Assembly: GCF_014595975.1 (NCBI RefSeq)
Contig: NZ_JABWGQ010000003.1
Span: forward strand, 1-64,000
Reading direction: 5' to 3'
Source: Sphingopyxis sp. LK2115
Lineage (GTDB): Bacteria; Pseudomonadota; Alphaproteobacteria; Sphingomonadales; Sphingomonadaceae
DNA: 64,000 bases
Shown: positions 37,556 through 48,077 of the stretch, one piece after another
Layout: the number at the start of each line of letters is the position of its first letter
How positions within the stretch are numbered: the first letter of the stretch is position 1
Made by a program: the position numbers and the translations under genes
The notes under the pieces: generated by a model
Told to the model about the DNA's origin: nothing
Databases searched by the model: none
The model's input: the letters and a program-made list of their open reading frames with translations, nothing else

Positions 37556-37707
37556 CAAAAAGTCTCCCTGCAGCGGCGGACAACTGCCGCTTCCCCAACC
37601 TTGCGACCCGGTCGGGCGGCAGTCCATCCGCCCGGATTCCTGTCACCGCATTGCACTATTGTGACGCCGGAATCACCCAAAAAATTAACCTTTTCGTCGC
37701 GTGTCAT

Positions 37708-38964
37708 TCAAAAACTGCTTTTCAGCGCAGCCATCAACCGATGCAGGATCGAGGTCCCCGACGGCTTGTACACATCCTGCGCCATCATCGGCAGGTCGCG
37801 CAGGTCGACCGGGTCCGACGCGGCATAGAGAACCAGACCCGCGAGCGTCGCGAAAGCGGGGCCGCTGTGCGCATCGGGCAGGCCGTGCAAGCCGCGCGGT
37901 CGCCCGACGCGCGCGGCGCGGCCGAGCGCGCTTTGCGTATAGTCGGCGATGCCTTTCAGGTCCGCGCCGCCGCCGACAAGCACGACCTGGCGCCCGATCG
38001 GCCCGACGAAATGCAGGTCTTTGAGCGTCCGCCCGATTTCGCCCATCATCGCGTCGAGCCGCTGGCGGATCACCGACACGAGCTGCGCGCGCGTGATGCG
38101 CGGCGAATCGCCGCCCGCCGGCGCACCGGGTTCGAGTTCGATCACATCATTATTGTCGCGCGGGCTGGCCGAGGCCGAGCCGTAGAAGCTCTGGAGCCGC
38201 TGCGCCTGGCTGCGCCTTATGCCAAAGGCCGAGGCGATGTCGTCGGTGATGTCGCTCGCGCCGAAGGGCAGCGACGCCATTTCGACGAGCATCCCGCCGG
38301 CATAGAGCGACACCGTCGTCACCGCCGCGCCCATCTCGACCAGCGCAACGCCGAGGTCGCGCTCCTCGTCCGACAGGCAGGCCAGCCCCGCCGCGATCGG
38401 CGAGGCGACCACGGCGTTGACGTCGAGATGCGCCTGCCGCACCGCGGCCTCGAGGTTCCGCACCGGGGCGCCGTCGGCCATGATGATGTGAATGTCGACG
38501 CCAAGCCGGTCGGCGTGCAGCCCGATCGGGTTCTTCACCCCGGTCAGTCCGTCAATTGTGTACAGCGCCGGCTGGGCGTGCAGGATCATTCGCCCTTCGG
38601 GGTCGATCCCCGCCCGCCCGGCGGCGAGCAGGTCGTCGATATCCTCCTGCTCGATCCGGTGGCCACCAAGCTCGCTTTCGATCGGCGCAACGTCGCTCAG
38701 CAGGCTCCCGGCCGAGAAGCTGACCCACACATCGTCGATATTGAGCCCGGCGATGCGTTCGGCCTGTTCGATCGCCTCGCGCACGACGTGCTCGGTCTGT
38801 TCCATGTCGGCGACATAGCCGCGCTGGACGCCGCGGCTTTCGCGCTGGCCGGTGCCGAGCACATGGAGCTGGCCGTCGGCGGTCTGCCCCGCGATCAGCG
38901 CGCAGACCTTCCACGACCCGACATCGAGCGCCGTGATGAGCTTTTCGATGCGCGGTGGCGCCAT
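37708..38964 (-). CDS. ftsA: Cell division protein FtsA
   Basis: An actin-like ATPase (418 aa) that tethers FtsZ to the membrane. The phosphate-1 loop is ALDVGSWKVCALI. The 1C domain follows, and the adenosine motif VVLVGGGADLKGI comes late. The C-terminal amphipathic helix ILHRLMAALKSSF would insert in the inner membrane. It starts 3 bp after ftsQ. Confidence 0.97.
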   Translation of the reverse strand: MAPPRIEKLITALDVGSWKVCALIAGQTADGQLHVLGTGQRESRGVQRGYVADMEQTEHVVREAIEQAERIAGLNIDDVWVSFSAGSLLSDVAPIESELGGHRIEQEDIDDLLAAGRAGIDPEGRMILHAQPALYTIDGLTGVKNPIGLHADRLGVDIHIIMADGAPVRNLEAAVRQAHLDVNAVVASPIAAGLACLSDEERDLGVALVEMGAAVTTVSLYAGGMLVEMASLPFGASDITDDIASAFGIRRSQAQRLQSFYGSASASPRDNNDVIELEPGAPAGGDSPRITRAQLVSVIRQRLDAMMGEIGRTLKDLHFVGPIGRQVVLVGGGADLKGIADYTQSALGRAARVGRPRGLHGLPDAHSGPAFATLAGLVLYAASDPVDLRDLPMMAQDVYKPSGTSILHRLMAALKSSF

Positions 38965-38967
38965 CCT

Positions 38968-39906
38968 CTATCCTTCGTTCGACTGGTTGGCCGCAACGGC
39001 GTCGACCACGGCGCGCGCGTCGTCGAGCTTCGCGGGCGCGACCTGCCCTTCGTGCGGCAGGCGCAGCACGAAACGCGCGGGATCACGCATGTCGAAGCGC
39101 AATATGCCGCGGCCGAGCAGACGGTTGGCGCCATCCATATGCGCGAATTTGGCGAGCGCGGCCTTCGCCGCTTCTTCGCCTTCGGGCAGCGACAGCGTCT
39201 CGCCGCTGCGGAAGCGCAGATCCCAGCGGCGGTTGCCGACCCATGTTGCGCCGGCAAGCAATTCCTTGAGGCTGCTCGCCTCGGCCAGCAGGCGGGCAAG
39301 ATCCTGCGAGCGCTGGTTCGCCCTCGGCCCGATCACCAGCGGCAGGTCGGGCATCGTCGCGACGGTAACGGGTTCGAGCACGACACCCTTTTCGTCGATC
39401 AGCGACAGGCGATTATTGTGCTGCCAGATCGCCGCCGGGGTGCGCTCGACGATGTCGACGACCAGCGTGTCGGGCAGGCGGCGCGTCACGCGCGCGTCCT
39501 TGATCCAGCCATATTGCATCAGGTCGCGGCGCACGTCTTCGAGATCGACCGCCGCCATCGAGCGATCCTTCTGAGCAAGCGCGATGTCATAGACTTTCAG
39601 CCGGTCGATCCGATCGGCGCCGACCACCTCGACCTTCTTGACCTGAAAGCCCGCACGGCCGACCGCCTGCGCATATTCCTCATGGACCTTTGCCGTCACC
39701 CCCGTCGCGTGCGCGGCAAGGCCCGCAACCGCGAACAGGCTGACGCCCACCGTCCAATTGGCGATTTTTTGCAACCGCTGCGGGCTGATCGGCAGCGCGT
39801 TGATGATCGCGTTGAGGCGCGATTGCTGGATCTTGCGACGCTTTTTCGGCGCGCGTGCGGGCCGCCGCGGCGGCGCCTTGGCGCGCCTGATCTTCGTGCT
39901 GCTCAC
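38968..39906 (-). CDS. ftsQ: Cell division protein FtsQ
   Basis: A bitopic divisome protein of about 312 aa. A basic cytoplasmic tail (KIRRAKAPPRRPARAPKKRRK) is followed by one membrane helix near WTVGVSLFAVAGLAAHATG. A POTRA domain (VKKVEVVGADRIDRLKV) and the FtsQ beta domain come next. I start at GTG 39906, because AGGGGG sits 6 nt ahead. The adjacent GTG 39909 is equally possible. It lies 10 bp after ddl. Confidence 0.92.
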   Translation of the reverse strand: MSSTKIRRAKAPPRRPARAPKKRRKIQQSRLNAIINALPISPQRLQKIANWTVGVSLFAVAGLAAHATGVTAKVHEEYAQAVGRAGFQVKKVEVVGADRIDRLKVYDIALAQKDRSMAAVDLEDVRRDLMQYGWIKDARVTRRLPDTLVVDIVERTPAAIWQHNNRLSLIDEKGVVLEPVTVATMPDLPLVIGPRANQRSQDLARLLAEASSLKELLAGATWVGNRRWDLRFRSGETLSLPEGEEAAKAALAKFAHMDGANRLLGRGILRFDMRDPARFVLRLPHEGQVAPAKLDDARAVVDAVAANQSNEG

Positions 39907-39916
39907 CACCGCCCCC

Positions 39917-40843
39917 TCATGCCAGCGCTTCCTCCACGATGCGTTCGACCAGCTCGGCATAATCCATGCCGACCGCGCGCCCCTGTTCGGGCACGAGGCT
40001 GAGCGGCGTCATTCCCGGCTGGGTATTGACTTCGAGCAGGAAGATGCCGGCAAGACCATGTTCGTCGTCCCAACGGAAATCCGAGCGCGACGCGCCCTTG
40101 CAGCCGAGCAGGCGGTGCGCCCGAAGCGCCAGTTCCTTCATTCGTTCGGCAATTTCGGCGGGCACTTCGGCAGGGCAGACATGCTCGGTCAGCCCGTCGG
40201 TGTATTTGGCGTCATAGTCATAGAAACCCGACTTCACGCGCAGCTCGGTAACGGCCAGCGCCGTGTCGCCAAGCACCGCGACGGTCAGCTCGCGCCCCTT
40301 GATGAAAGGTTCGGCGAGCAGGCGGTCGAACTCCCGCCACGGCCCCATCGCATCGCGCGAGATGGGATTGCCGTAATTGCTGTCGTCCTTGACGATCGCG
40401 ACGCCGACCGATGAACCTTCGTTGACGGGTTTAAGGACATAGGGGCGCGGCAGCGGGTCGATGGAAAAGAGGCTTTCGCTGTCGACCATTATTCCCGTCG
40501 GCATGGGGATTCCATGCGGCACCAGCGCCTGTTTCGTCAATTGCTTGTCGATCGCGATCACCGAGGTGACGAGGCCGCTGTGGGTGTATTTCAGGCCCAT
40601 CAGGTCCAGCATCCCCTGCACCGTCCCGTCCTCGCCCGGAACGCCGTGAAGCGCGTTGAAAACGACATCGGGCTTTGCCTCGGCCAGTCGCAGCACCACG
40701 TCGCGGCCCATGTCGATGCGGGTGACCTTGTGGCCGCGCGACTCAAGCGCATCGGCGACGCCCTTGCCGCTCATCAGCGACACTTCGCGTTCGGCGGACC
40801 AGCCGCCCATCAAAACGGCGACATGCCACGGACCCCGACTCAC
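39917..40843 (-). CDS. ddl: D-alanine--D-alanine ligase
   Basis: A 308-aa ATP-grasp enzyme that makes the D-Ala-D-Ala dipeptide for the peptidoglycan stem. AVLMGGWSAEREVSLMSG is the N-terminal signature. PYVLKPVNEGSSVGV holds the ATP-binding lysine and flexible loop, and LLEVNTQPGMTPLSLVPEQ holds the metal ligands. The start is GTG 40843, which overlaps the murB stop by 4 nt. The longer upstream reading is arginine-rich shadow. Confidence 0.96.
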   Translation of the reverse strand: MSRGPWHVAVLMGGWSAEREVSLMSGKGVADALESRGHKVTRIDMGRDVVLRLAEAKPDVVFNALHGVPGEDGTVQGMLDLMGLKYTHSGLVTSVIAIDKQLTKQALVPHGIPMPTGIMVDSESLFSIDPLPRPYVLKPVNEGSSVGVAIVKDDSNYGNPISRDAMGPWREFDRLLAEPFIKGRELTVAVLGDTALAVTELRVKSGFYDYDAKYTDGLTEHVCPAEVPAEIAERMKELALRAHRLLGCKGASRSDFRWDDEHGLAGIFLLEVNTQPGMTPLSLVPEQGRAVGMDYAELVERIVEEALA

Positions 40844-41739
40844 TTCGCCACCCCCACGCGCTGAATCTCCCACTGCAATTCCACGCCGCTCTTGTCCTTC
40901 ACCCGGCGACGGACTTCCTCGCCCAGCGCCTCGATGTCGGCGCTCGTCGCATCGCCGGTGTTGATAAGGAAATTGGCGTGCTTTTCGCTGACCTGCGCGC
41001 CACCGACAACCAGGCCGCGGCATCCCGCCGCGTCGACCAGCTGCCACGCCTTGTGCCCGTCGGGGTTCTTGAAGGTCGATCCGCCGGTCTTGGAGCGCAA
41101 CGGCTGCGACGCCTCGCGGCTCGCCGAGATGCGGTCCATTTCGGCCTGGATGGCGGCGGGATCGCCGGGGCGACCGCGGAAGATCGCGCCGATCACCACG
41201 GCGCCGTCGGGCAATTCGCTGTGGCGATAGGTGTAGCCGAGGTCGGCGAGGGCGAGCGTGCGGCGCTCGCCCGATCGCAGCACGATCTCGGCTTCGACCA
41301 ATATGTCCTTGACCTCGCCGCCATAGGCGCCGCCGTTCATGCGCACGAAACCGCCGACGGTGCCGGGAATCGAGCGCAGAAACTCCATCCCCGCGATGCC
41401 CGCGTCGCGGGCGGTCGAGGACACGAGAATACCCGACGCACCGCCGCCGCAGCGCAGCGTGGTTTCATCGATCGCCTCGACCTTCGCGAACGGCTTGCCC
41501 AGCCGGACGACGACGCCTGGAAATCCGCCGTCGCGCACGATCAGGTTCGACCCAAGGCCGAGCGCCATGACGGGGATCGCGGGATCGAGATCGCAGAGGA
41601 AATCGGCAAGGTCGTCGGCGTCCTTCGGTTCGAAAAGCCAGTCGGCGGGGCCGCCCGACTTGAACCAGACGAGCGGCGCCAGCGGAGCGTTGTGGGTGAG
41701 CTTGCCGCGGACAGCGGGGAGAGCGGTGGTCGCGGTCAT
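40840..41739 (-). CDS. murB: UDP-N-acetylmuramate dehydrogenase
   Basis: The FAD-dependent reductase (299 aa) that turns UDP-GlcNAc-enolpyruvate into UDP-MurNAc. LGLGSNLIVRDGGFPG binds FAD, IPGTVGG and NGGAYG follow, and the proton-donor serine lies in TGGSTFKNP. The length fits the short type II form. It is separated from murC by 118 bp with a palindromic repeat, the only break inside the mur block. Confidence 0.97.
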   Translation of the reverse strand: MTATTALPAVRGKLTHNAPLAPLVWFKSGGPADWLFEPKDADDLADFLCDLDPAIPVMALGLGSNLIVRDGGFPGVVVRLGKPFAKVEAIDETTLRCGGGASGILVSSTARDAGIAGMEFLRSIPGTVGGFVRMNGGAYGGEVKDILVEAEIVLRSGERRTLALADLGYTYRHSELPDGAVVIGAIFRGRPGDPAAIQAEMDRISASREASQPLRSKTGGSTFKNPDGHKAWQLVDAAGCRGLVVGGAQVSEKHANFLINTGDATSADIEALGEEVRRRVKDKSGVELQWEIQRVGVAK

Positions 41740-41755
41740 TCGGCCGTCCCCTTTC

Positions 41756-41838
41756 CGCTCGCATCGCGCGATGTCGCAATACCCGTCGGGCCTGACTTCA
41801 GGTCGAAGGGTATCGCGACTTCGCTCGACACGAACGGG
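41756..41838. repeat. Short palindromic intergenic repeat, family 4 copy A
   Basis: An imperfect inverted repeat. The left arm CGCATCGCGCGATGTCGCAATACCC is matched by GGGTATCGCGACTTCGCTCGACACG on the right, across a GC-rich loop. It lies between murC and murB and splits an otherwise overlapping operon. The CGAGCGAA..CGTTCG parts also occur at 63400-63504. Confidence 0.6.
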
Positions 41839-41857
41839 GTGAAGGGCAGATAAAAAA

Positions 41858-43288
41858 TCACGCTGCCTCCACCGCTGCCGCCAGGCCCGCCGCGATCCTG
41901 GTGATGTCCCCCGCGCCGAGACAGATGATCATGTCGCCTGCGCCAAGGTCGCCCGCCCTGATGCTCGCGGCGATGGCGGCGGCCAGCGCATCGGCGTCGG
42001 CGGCGACCTGGGCGTGCCGATGGCCGCGATCGCGCAGCCCCTGCACCAGCGCGTCCGACGAAACGCCCTCGATCGGAGCCTCGCCCGCCGCATAGACGGG
42101 CAACGCCAGCACCATGTCGGCGTCGTTAAACGCCTGCTGGAAATCGTCCATATGGTCGCGCAGCCGGGTAAATCGGTGCGGCTGGACGACGGCGACGACG
42201 CGCCCGGCACCCGCCCCCTCGCGCGCGGCCGACAGCACCGCGCGGATTTCGACGGGGTGATGGGCATAATCGTCGATCACCGTGACGACGCCGCCTTCGA
42301 CCGCGATCTTTCCGACCTTGGTAAAGCGCCGCTTGACGCCAGCAAAGCCCTGAAAGCCTGACACGATCTTGTCGTCCGACACGCCCATGTGGAGCGCAAC
42401 CGCAATCGCCGCCAGCGCATTCTGGACATTGTGCCGCCCCGACATCGGCAGGTGGATGCCCTCGATCGTCCGGCTGTTCCCTTCACGATCCCGCACGACG
42501 ACGTCGAACCGATTGCCGTCGGGCCCCGGTGTCACATTGGTCCCGCGCACGTCGGCTTGGGCAGAAAAGCCATAGGTGATGATCCGCCGGTCACGGATGC
42601 GCGGGATGATCGCCTGCACCTCGCCATGGTCGAGGCAGAGAATCGCGGCGCCATAGAAGGGCACATTTTCGATGAACTCGACGAACGCGTCCTTGATCGC
42701 GTCAAAGCTGCCATAATGGTCGAGATGTTCGGGGTCGATGTTGGTGACGACAGCAATCGTGCCGTCGAGGCGCAGGAAGCTGCCGTCGCTCTCGTCGGCC
42801 TCGACGACCATCCAGTCCGACGCGCCAAGACGCGCATTCGAACCATAATTGTTGATGATGCCACCGTTGATGACCGTCGGGTCGATCCCGCCCGCGTCGA
42901 GCAGCGCTGCAACGAGGCTGGTCGTCGTCGTCTTGCCATGCGTCCCCGCGATCGCGACAGTCGACTTGAGGCGCATTAACTCGGCGAGCATTTCGGCGCG
43001 GCGAACGATGGGAATGCGCTGCGCCAGCGCCGCCTCGACCTCCGGGTTGCCGCGCTTTACCGCGGTCGAGGTGACGACGACCGCAACGCCGTCGACATTT
43101 TCGGGCGCATGGCCGATCGCGACCTTGATCCCGCGCGCGCGCAATCCTTCGACGACATAGCCATCGGCGATGTCGCTGCCCTGCACGCGGTAACCCAGAT
43201 TGTGCATCACCTCGGCGATTCCCGACATGCCGATGCCGCCGATGCCGATGAAATGGATGATGCCGATGTCGGTCGCAACGCCGCGCAT
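41858..43288 (-). CDS. murC: UDP-N-acetylmuramate--L-alanine ligase
   Basis: The first amino-acid-adding Mur ligase, 476 aa. It has the N-terminal nucleotide motif [14 protein letters not shown], the ATP P-loop [23 protein letters not shown] and the DDYAHHPVE motif. The start is ATG 43288, sharing one base with the murG stop (TGATG). A second, different Mur ligase starts at about 63523. Confidence 0.97.
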   Translation of the reverse strand: MRGVATDIGIIHFIGIGGIGMSGIAEVMHNLGYRVQGSDIADGYVVEGLRARGIKVAIGHAPENVDGVAVVVTSTAVKRGNPEVEAALAQRIPIVRRAEMLAELMRLKSTVAIAGTHGKTTTTSLVAALLDAGGIDPTVINGGIINNYGSNARLGASDWMVVEADESDGSFLRLDGTIAVVTNIDPEHLDHYGSFDAIKDAFVEFIENVPFYGAAILCLDHGEVQAIIPRIRDRRIITYGFSAQADVRGTNVTPGPDGNRFDVVVRDREGNSRTIEGIHLPMSGRHNVQNALAAIAVALHMGVSDDKIVSGFQGFAGVKRRFTKVGKIAVEGGVVTVIDDYAHHPVEIRAVLSAAREGAGAGRVVAVVQPHRFTRLRDHMDDFQQAFNDADMVLALPVYAAGEAPIEGVSSDALVQGLRDRGHRHAQVAADADALAAAIAASIRAGDLGAGDMIICLGAGDITRIAAGLAAAVEAA

Positions 43289-44466
43289 CACTTTGCCTCC
43301 CGGCGTGCTGCGGCAACGCCCGATGCCCCGCGCGGCGCCGTCGCGCCAACCCGGATCACGTCCATCATCGGCGGCGCGGCAAAGGATTCGACAAGGTCGG
43401 CCAGATCGCGCGTCGCATCGGGAAGCCCGCAGCTCGCGGCGCGTTCGGCCGCCTCTTCGAGCGCGCCGGACTCCAGCGCCATGCGCTGAAGATGCTTGGC
43501 GACTTCGGCGGCGGTAAAATCGGGCTGCTGAAACGAAATCGCTCCGCCCGCCTCGACCAGGTCGACGACATTCCAGGTCTGGTGATCGTCCATCGCGTGC
43601 GGATAGGGCACGAAGATCGCCGGGCGGCCCGCGCAGGCCAGTTCGGCGACGGTCGAGGCGCCCGCGCGCGCGATCACCATATGCGCCCAGCGCAGCCGAT
43701 CGGGGAAATCCGGGATATAGGGCGCGCATTCGGCAGCAACGCCAAGCTCGGCATATCTGGCGCGCACGGCCTCCAGATCGGCTTCGCGGCATTGCTGGAC
43801 GACCTGCAAGCGGTCGAGCAGCGCGCGCGGCAGCATCGCGATCGCCGCCGGCACGACCTCGCTGAGCACCGCCGCGCCCAGGCTCCCGCCGACAACGAGC
43901 AGACGGAAGATGCCATCATCGGGGAGCGGCGGGAAACCGTCCTCGCGGATGGCGACAATCTCGGCGCGCACGGGATTGCCGATGATATGGCGCTTGGCTT
44001 CGTGCCCCGCCGGATAGCGCTGGATATTGCGATAGGCGACCGCCACCGCATCGACGCGCGGCGTCATCAGCCGGTTGACGCGGCCCAGCACGGCATTTTG
44101 CTCGTGGAGCACGCGCGGACGCTTCGTCGCCCCTGCCGCGAGCAGGCTGGGCAGCGAGGGATAGCCGCCGAAGCCGACGACGACCGCCGGATCGAAATCA
44201 TGGATCAGGTCGATCGCTTGTGCCCGCCCCTTGCGGATCGCGAGCGCGCCCTTGAGCCAGCCGAGCGGCCCGCCCGACACGCGCCCGGCCGGCAGGACGT
44301 GGGTTTCCATTTCGGCGGGGGCGCCGGGAATCCTGAGGCCGCGGTCGTCGCTGACCAATGCGACGCGGTGCCCGCGCGCGATCAGCTCGGCCGCCAGCGC
44401 ATAGGCGGGAAGCATATGCCCGCCGGTGCCGCCGGCGGCGAGGAGGAAGTGGCGCGTTGCGGTCAT
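43288..44466 (-). CDS. murG: Undecaprenyl-PP-MurNAc-pentapeptide GlcNAc transferase
   Basis: A peripheral inner-membrane GT28 glycosyltransferase (392 aa) that makes lipid II from lipid I. The N-terminal [14 protein letters not shown] loop binds the lipid phosphate. [23 protein letters not shown] and VGGSLGA follow, and [12 protein letters not shown] is the UDP-GlcNAc region. The start is ATG 44466, 10 bp after the ftsW stop. Confidence 0.96.
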   Translation of the reverse strand: MTATRHFLLAAGGTGGHMLPAYALAAELIARGHRVALVSDDRGLRIPGAPAEMETHVLPAGRVSGGPLGWLKGALAIRKGRAQAIDLIHDFDPAVVVGFGGYPSLPSLLAAGATKRPRVLHEQNAVLGRVNRLMTPRVDAVAVAYRNIQRYPAGHEAKRHIIGNPVRAEIVAIREDGFPPLPDDGIFRLLVVGGSLGAAVLSEVVPAAIAMLPRALLDRLQVVQQCREADLEAVRARYAELGVAAECAPYIPDFPDRLRWAHMVIARAGASTVAELACAGRPAIFVPYPHAMDDHQTWNVVDLVEAGGAISFQQPDFTAAEVAKHLQRMALESGALEEAAERAASCGLPDATRDLADLVESFAAPPMMDVIRVGATAPRGASGVAAARREAK

Positions 44467-44476
44467 GCGGAAGCCG

Positions 44477-45709
44477 TCATTTCTTGTTCCAGTTGCGGGT
44501 GATCGACACGCGCGCCGCATAGGGGTTTCGACGGGTCAGCGACAAGAGCAAACCCATGCCGATCGACAAGGCAATGAAGGACGAGCCGCCATAGCTGATG
44601 AAGGGCAAGGTCATCCCCTTTGACGGAAATATCTGCGTGTTCACCGCCATGTTGATGACCGCTTGCCCGCCGAACTGCGCGATCAGCCCCGCGACGGCGA
44701 GGATCAGGAAACTGTCCTCCTCGTCGAGCAGGCGGACGAGCACACGGACGATGATCGCGAGATAAAGGATGGCGATCGCGATGCACGCGATGATCCCGAA
44801 CTCTTCGCCGATCACCGAAAAGATATAATCGGTGTGCGCTTCGGGCAGCTGGAACTTGGCGAGACCCGCGCCGGGCCCTGTGCCGATCAAACCCCCGGCG
44901 GTCAGCGTCGCGTGCGCCTTGTCGACCTGGAAACTGTCGCCTTCGGCGAACAGCCAGATGTTGATGCGCTGCTGCGCCACCGGATAGAAGAAATAGGCAA
45001 GGATCAGCCCTACGACCCCCGCGCCGGCGAGCATCCCCATGATCCGCATCGACAGTCCCGCGACGAGCACGAGCACGAACCAGGTCGCGGCAAAGATCAC
45101 CGTCTGGCCAAGGTCGGGCTGCCCCATCAAGAGCAGCGCGATGACGCCGGTGAGCGCCGCGGCAAGCGGGACGACGGGCAGGCTCTGGTCATGCAGGCGC
45201 AGCGACAATATCCACGCGAGCGTCACGGCGAAAAAGGGTTTCAGAAACTCCGACGGCTGCAACCGGAAAACGCCGCTGCCGATCCAGCGCTGCGCGCCGT
45301 TCACCGATGTCCCCGCCAGCGGGACGAGAAAGAGCAGGACGATGAACAAGATTGTTCCATAGATCGCGAACCGCCGTGCCTGCGGTTTGGGCAGCATCGA
45401 TACCGCCAGCATCACCGGGACACCGACGATTACCCACATGAGCTGGCGATAGAAATAATAGAGCGGGTCGAGCGACGCGCTGCTGGTCGACAGCTTTTGC
45501 GCCGCCACCGGCGACGCCGCCGCAACCGCGACCAGCCCGATCGCGATCAGCATCGATACGAGCAGCAACAGCACGCGGTCGATTTCCCAGAACCACAGGC
45601 CGAGCGGGGTGCGGTCGGCGCGGCTGAAGCGCGGGCCGCGGCGTTTCGTGCTGCGCGTGGCGGCGATCACCGGGCGTTCGGCCGTTTCCATATTGTCCCC
45701 CCCGCTCAT
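44477..45709 (-). CDS. ftsW: Septal peptidoglycan polymerase FtsW
   Basis: A SEDS-family membrane glycosyltransferase (410 aa, about ten helices) that polymerises lipid II at the septum with FtsI. QRWIGSGVFRLQPSEFLKP, MGQPDLGQT and PFISYGGSS are family signatures. The ATG at 45709 overlaps the murD stop by 4 nt. A second in-frame ATG at 45691 has a stronger ribosome site (GGGGGGGA), so the true start may be six codons later. Confidence 0.95.
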   Translation of the reverse strand: MSGGDNMETAERPVIAATRSTKRRGPRFSRADRTPLGLWFWEIDRVLLLLVSMLIAIGLVAVAAASPVAAQKLSTSSASLDPLYYFYRQLMWVIVGVPVMLAVSMLPKPQARRFAIYGTILFIVLLFLVPLAGTSVNGAQRWIGSGVFRLQPSEFLKPFFAVTLAWILSLRLHDQSLPVVPLAAALTGVIALLLMGQPDLGQTVIFAATWFVLVLVAGLSMRIMGMLAGAGVVGLILAYFFYPVAQQRINIWLFAEGDSFQVDKAHATLTAGGLIGTGPGAGLAKFQLPEAHTDYIFSVIGEEFGIIACIAIAILYLAIIVRVLVRLLDEEDSFLILAVAGLIAQFGGQAVINMAVNTQIFPSKGMTLPFISYGGSSFIALSIGMGLLLSLTRRNPYAARVSITRNWNKK

Positions 45710-47010
45710 GCCCCCAGCGCCTCGACCGCGGCGCGGAACGCATCGCCGCGCGCCTCATAATCCCTGAACTGGTCGAACGACGCGCAAGCGGGCGACAGCA
45801 GCACCACGTCGCCGGGCTGCACCGCCGCCGCCGCCTGCTGAACCGCCGTCGCCAGGTCGCCCGATCGTTCCACCGCAATCGCATCGCCAATCTCGGCGGC
45901 GAACGGCTCCATCGCTTCGCCGATCAGATAGGCGCGCTTGACGTGGCCGAACCACGGCCGACACGCCGCCAGCCCGTCGCCCTTCGCCTGTCCGCCTGCG
46001 ATCCAGTGCAAACGCTGGTCCGGCGCCGGCGGAAACGCCGCCAGCGCCGGTGCAGCGGAGGCCGCGTTGGTCGCCTTGCTGTCGTTATACCAGCGGGCGC
46101 CACGGGCTTCGCCGACCAATTCCATGCGGTGCGGCAGCGACCGGAAGGTCGCAAGGCCGCGTTCGATTGCCTCGTCGCCCAGCCCCAGCACGCGGCACAC
46201 CGCGATCGCGCAGACGGCGTTCTGCGCATTGTGCGGACCTTGCAGCGCGGGCCAGCGCGCCTGATCGGCGGGGTCGATGTCCTTGGCCGACACGCGGTGG
46301 AGGCGATGGCTCACCCGGCTCGCGATCATTTTCGACGGGTCGCCGTCGGTCGCGATGACCGCGATCTGATCGCGGTGCTGAAGGCTGAACAGCCGCGCTT
46401 TCGACGCCGCATATCCCTCGAACCCATCGTAACGGTCGAGATGATCGGGGCTGATGTTGGTAAGCACCGCGACGTCGCACGCCAGGCTGTGCGCCAGGTC
46501 GATCTGGTAACTCGACAGTTCGAGCACATAAACGCCGCCTTCGGCAAGCGGCCGGCGCGTCAGGATCGGCAGGCCGATATTGCCGCCCATCAGCGCGGGC
46601 ACGCCGGCGTTTTCCAGCATATGCGCGACCAGCGCGGTAACCGTCGACTTTCCATTGGTGCCGGTGATGCCGACCACCTTGTGCGGCGGCAGCTCGCCAC
46701 GCGCTTCTGCGAACAGTTCGATGTCGCCGATGACGGGGACATGGGCGTCGCGCGCGTGCGCGGCAATCGGGTGGCGGTTGAGCGGCACGCCGGGCGAGAC
46801 GACGACGCCGGCAAAGCCGATCAGATCGATTCCGAGCGGGTCGCCGATGTCGGCGCCCAGCGCCATGGCGGCGTCGCGCGCATCTTCGCGCTCGTCCCAG
46901 GCAGTGACGCCCGCGCCGCTGGCGACGAGCGCCTCGACGGTCGCGAGACCCGATCGCGCCAGTCCCAGCACCGCATAGCGGCGACCGGCAAAGGCGCGCG
47001 AGGTAATCAC
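45706..47010 (-). CDS. murD: UDP-MurNAc-L-alanine--D-glutamate ligase
   Basis: The second Mur ligase, 434 aa. The N-terminal [12 protein letters not shown]-loop [31 protein letters not shown] and YNDSKATN motifs are all present. The start is GTG 47010, overlapping the mraY stop by 4 nt. A longer reading runs through mraY and is shadow. Confidence 0.96.
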   Translation of the reverse strand: MITSRAFAGRRYAVLGLARSGLATVEALVASGAGVTAWDEREDARDAAMALGADIGDPLGIDLIGFAGVVVSPGVPLNRHPIAAHARDAHVPVIGDIELFAEARGELPPHKVVGITGTNGKSTVTALVAHMLENAGVPALMGGNIGLPILTRRPLAEGGVYVLELSSYQIDLAHSLACDVAVLTNISPDHLDRYDGFEGYAASKARLFSLQHRDQIAVIATDGDPSKMIASRVSHRLHRVSAKDIDPADQARWPALQGPHNAQNAVCAIAVCRVLGLGDEAIERGLATFRSLPHRMELVGEARGARWYNDSKATNAASAAPALAAFPPAPDQRLHWIAGGQAKGDGLAACRPWFGHVKRAYLIGEAMEPFAAEIGDAIAVERSGDLATAVQQAAAAVQPGDVVLLSPACASFDQFRDYEARGDAFRAAVEALGA

Positions 47011-48077
47011 CGCAGCTTCAGGGTCGCGAGTCCCGCAAGCGCCAGGACGATCGAGACGATCCAGAAGCGAATGACGACGGTGGATTCGGGCCAGCCCAGC
47101 TGTTCGAAATGATGATGGATCGGTGCCATGCGGAATACGCGCTTGCCCGTGCGTTTGTACCAGAAAACCTGGATGATGACCGACAAGGCCTCGACCACGA
47201 ACAGCCCGCCGACAAGGACGAGCACCAGTTCGTGCTGCGCCGTCACCGCGATCGTCGCGAGCGCGCCACCGAGCGCGAGGCTGCCCGTATCGCCCATGAA
47301 AACCGCTGCCGGCGGCGCGTTGAACCACAGGAATGCCAGGCAGGCGCCGATGATCGCCGCGGCGAATACCGCCAGCTCGCCCGCGCCGGGGACATGCGGA
47401 ATGCCCAGATAGGCCGCAAATTTGGCGTTGCCCGACAGATAGACGATGACGAGAAAGGTCAGGCTGGCGATGATGACGGGGAAGGTCGCCAGGCCATCGA
47501 GCCCGTCGGTCAGGTTCACCGCATTACCGAAGCCGACGATGAGCACCATCGCAAAAACATAATAGAGCGGCCCCATTGGAATCACGATATCGTTGAAAAA
47601 AGGCAGATAAAGGTCCGTGCCGGTGCGCGAGACGATCAGCAGCACGGCGGCGCCGGCGATCAGAAACTCGATCAGCAACCGCACCCGTCCGGGAATGCCG
47701 CGATGGCTCGACTTGGTCACCTTGTCATAATCGTCGAGGAAACCGACGATCGCGAAGCCCGCAGTCACGAACAGGCACGCCCAGACGAAACGGTTGGACA
47801 GATCCATCCACAGCAGCGCCGAGATCATCAGCGAGATGAGGATCATCAGCCCGCCCATCGTCGGCGTGCCCTTTTTGGCGAGATGGCTTTGCGGCCCGTC
47901 GTCGCGGATCGGCTGCCCCTTCCCCTGCCGCATCCGCAGCATCAGGATGAAGCGCGGCCCGATCCACAGCCCCAGAATCATCGCAGTCGCAACAGCGGCG
48001 CCCGAGCGGAAGCTCAGATAGCGGATGAGGTTGAGCACCCCCGGAAAGCCAAGCCATTCCGCCAGCCAATACAGCAT
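47007..48077 (-). CDS. mraY: Phospho-MurNAc-pentapeptide translocase
   Basis: An inner-membrane enzyme (356 aa, ten helices) that joins UDP-MurNAc-pentapeptide to undecaprenyl phosphate, giving lipid [18 protein letters not shown] and [10 protein letters not shown] carry the catalytic aspartates, and the PIHHHFE-type loop appears as [14 protein letters not shown]. The ATG shares a base with the murF stop (TGATG). Confidence 0.97.
   Translation of the reverse strand: MLYWLAEWLGFPGVLNLIRYLSFRSGAAVATAMILGLWIGPRFILMLRMRQGKGQPIRDDGPQSHLAKKGTPTMGGLMILISLMISALLWMDLSNRFVWACLFVTAGFAIVGFLDDYDKVTKSSHRGIPGRVRLLIEFLIAGAAVLLIVSRTGTDLYLPFFNDIVIPMGPLYYVFAMVLIVGFGNAVNLTDGLDGLATFPVIIASLTFLVIVYLSGNAKFAAYLGIPHVPGAGELAVFAAAIIGACLAFLWFNAPPAAVFMGDTGSLALGGALATIAVTAQHELVLVLVGGLFVVEALSVIIQVFWYKRTGKRVFRMAPIHHHFEQLGWPESTVVIRFWIVSIVLALAGLATLKLR

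Noticed and set aside
37651-40002. 783-codon plus-strand frame opposite ftsA and ftsQ
   Set aside because: Spans two conserved division genes and has no ribosome site or family match.
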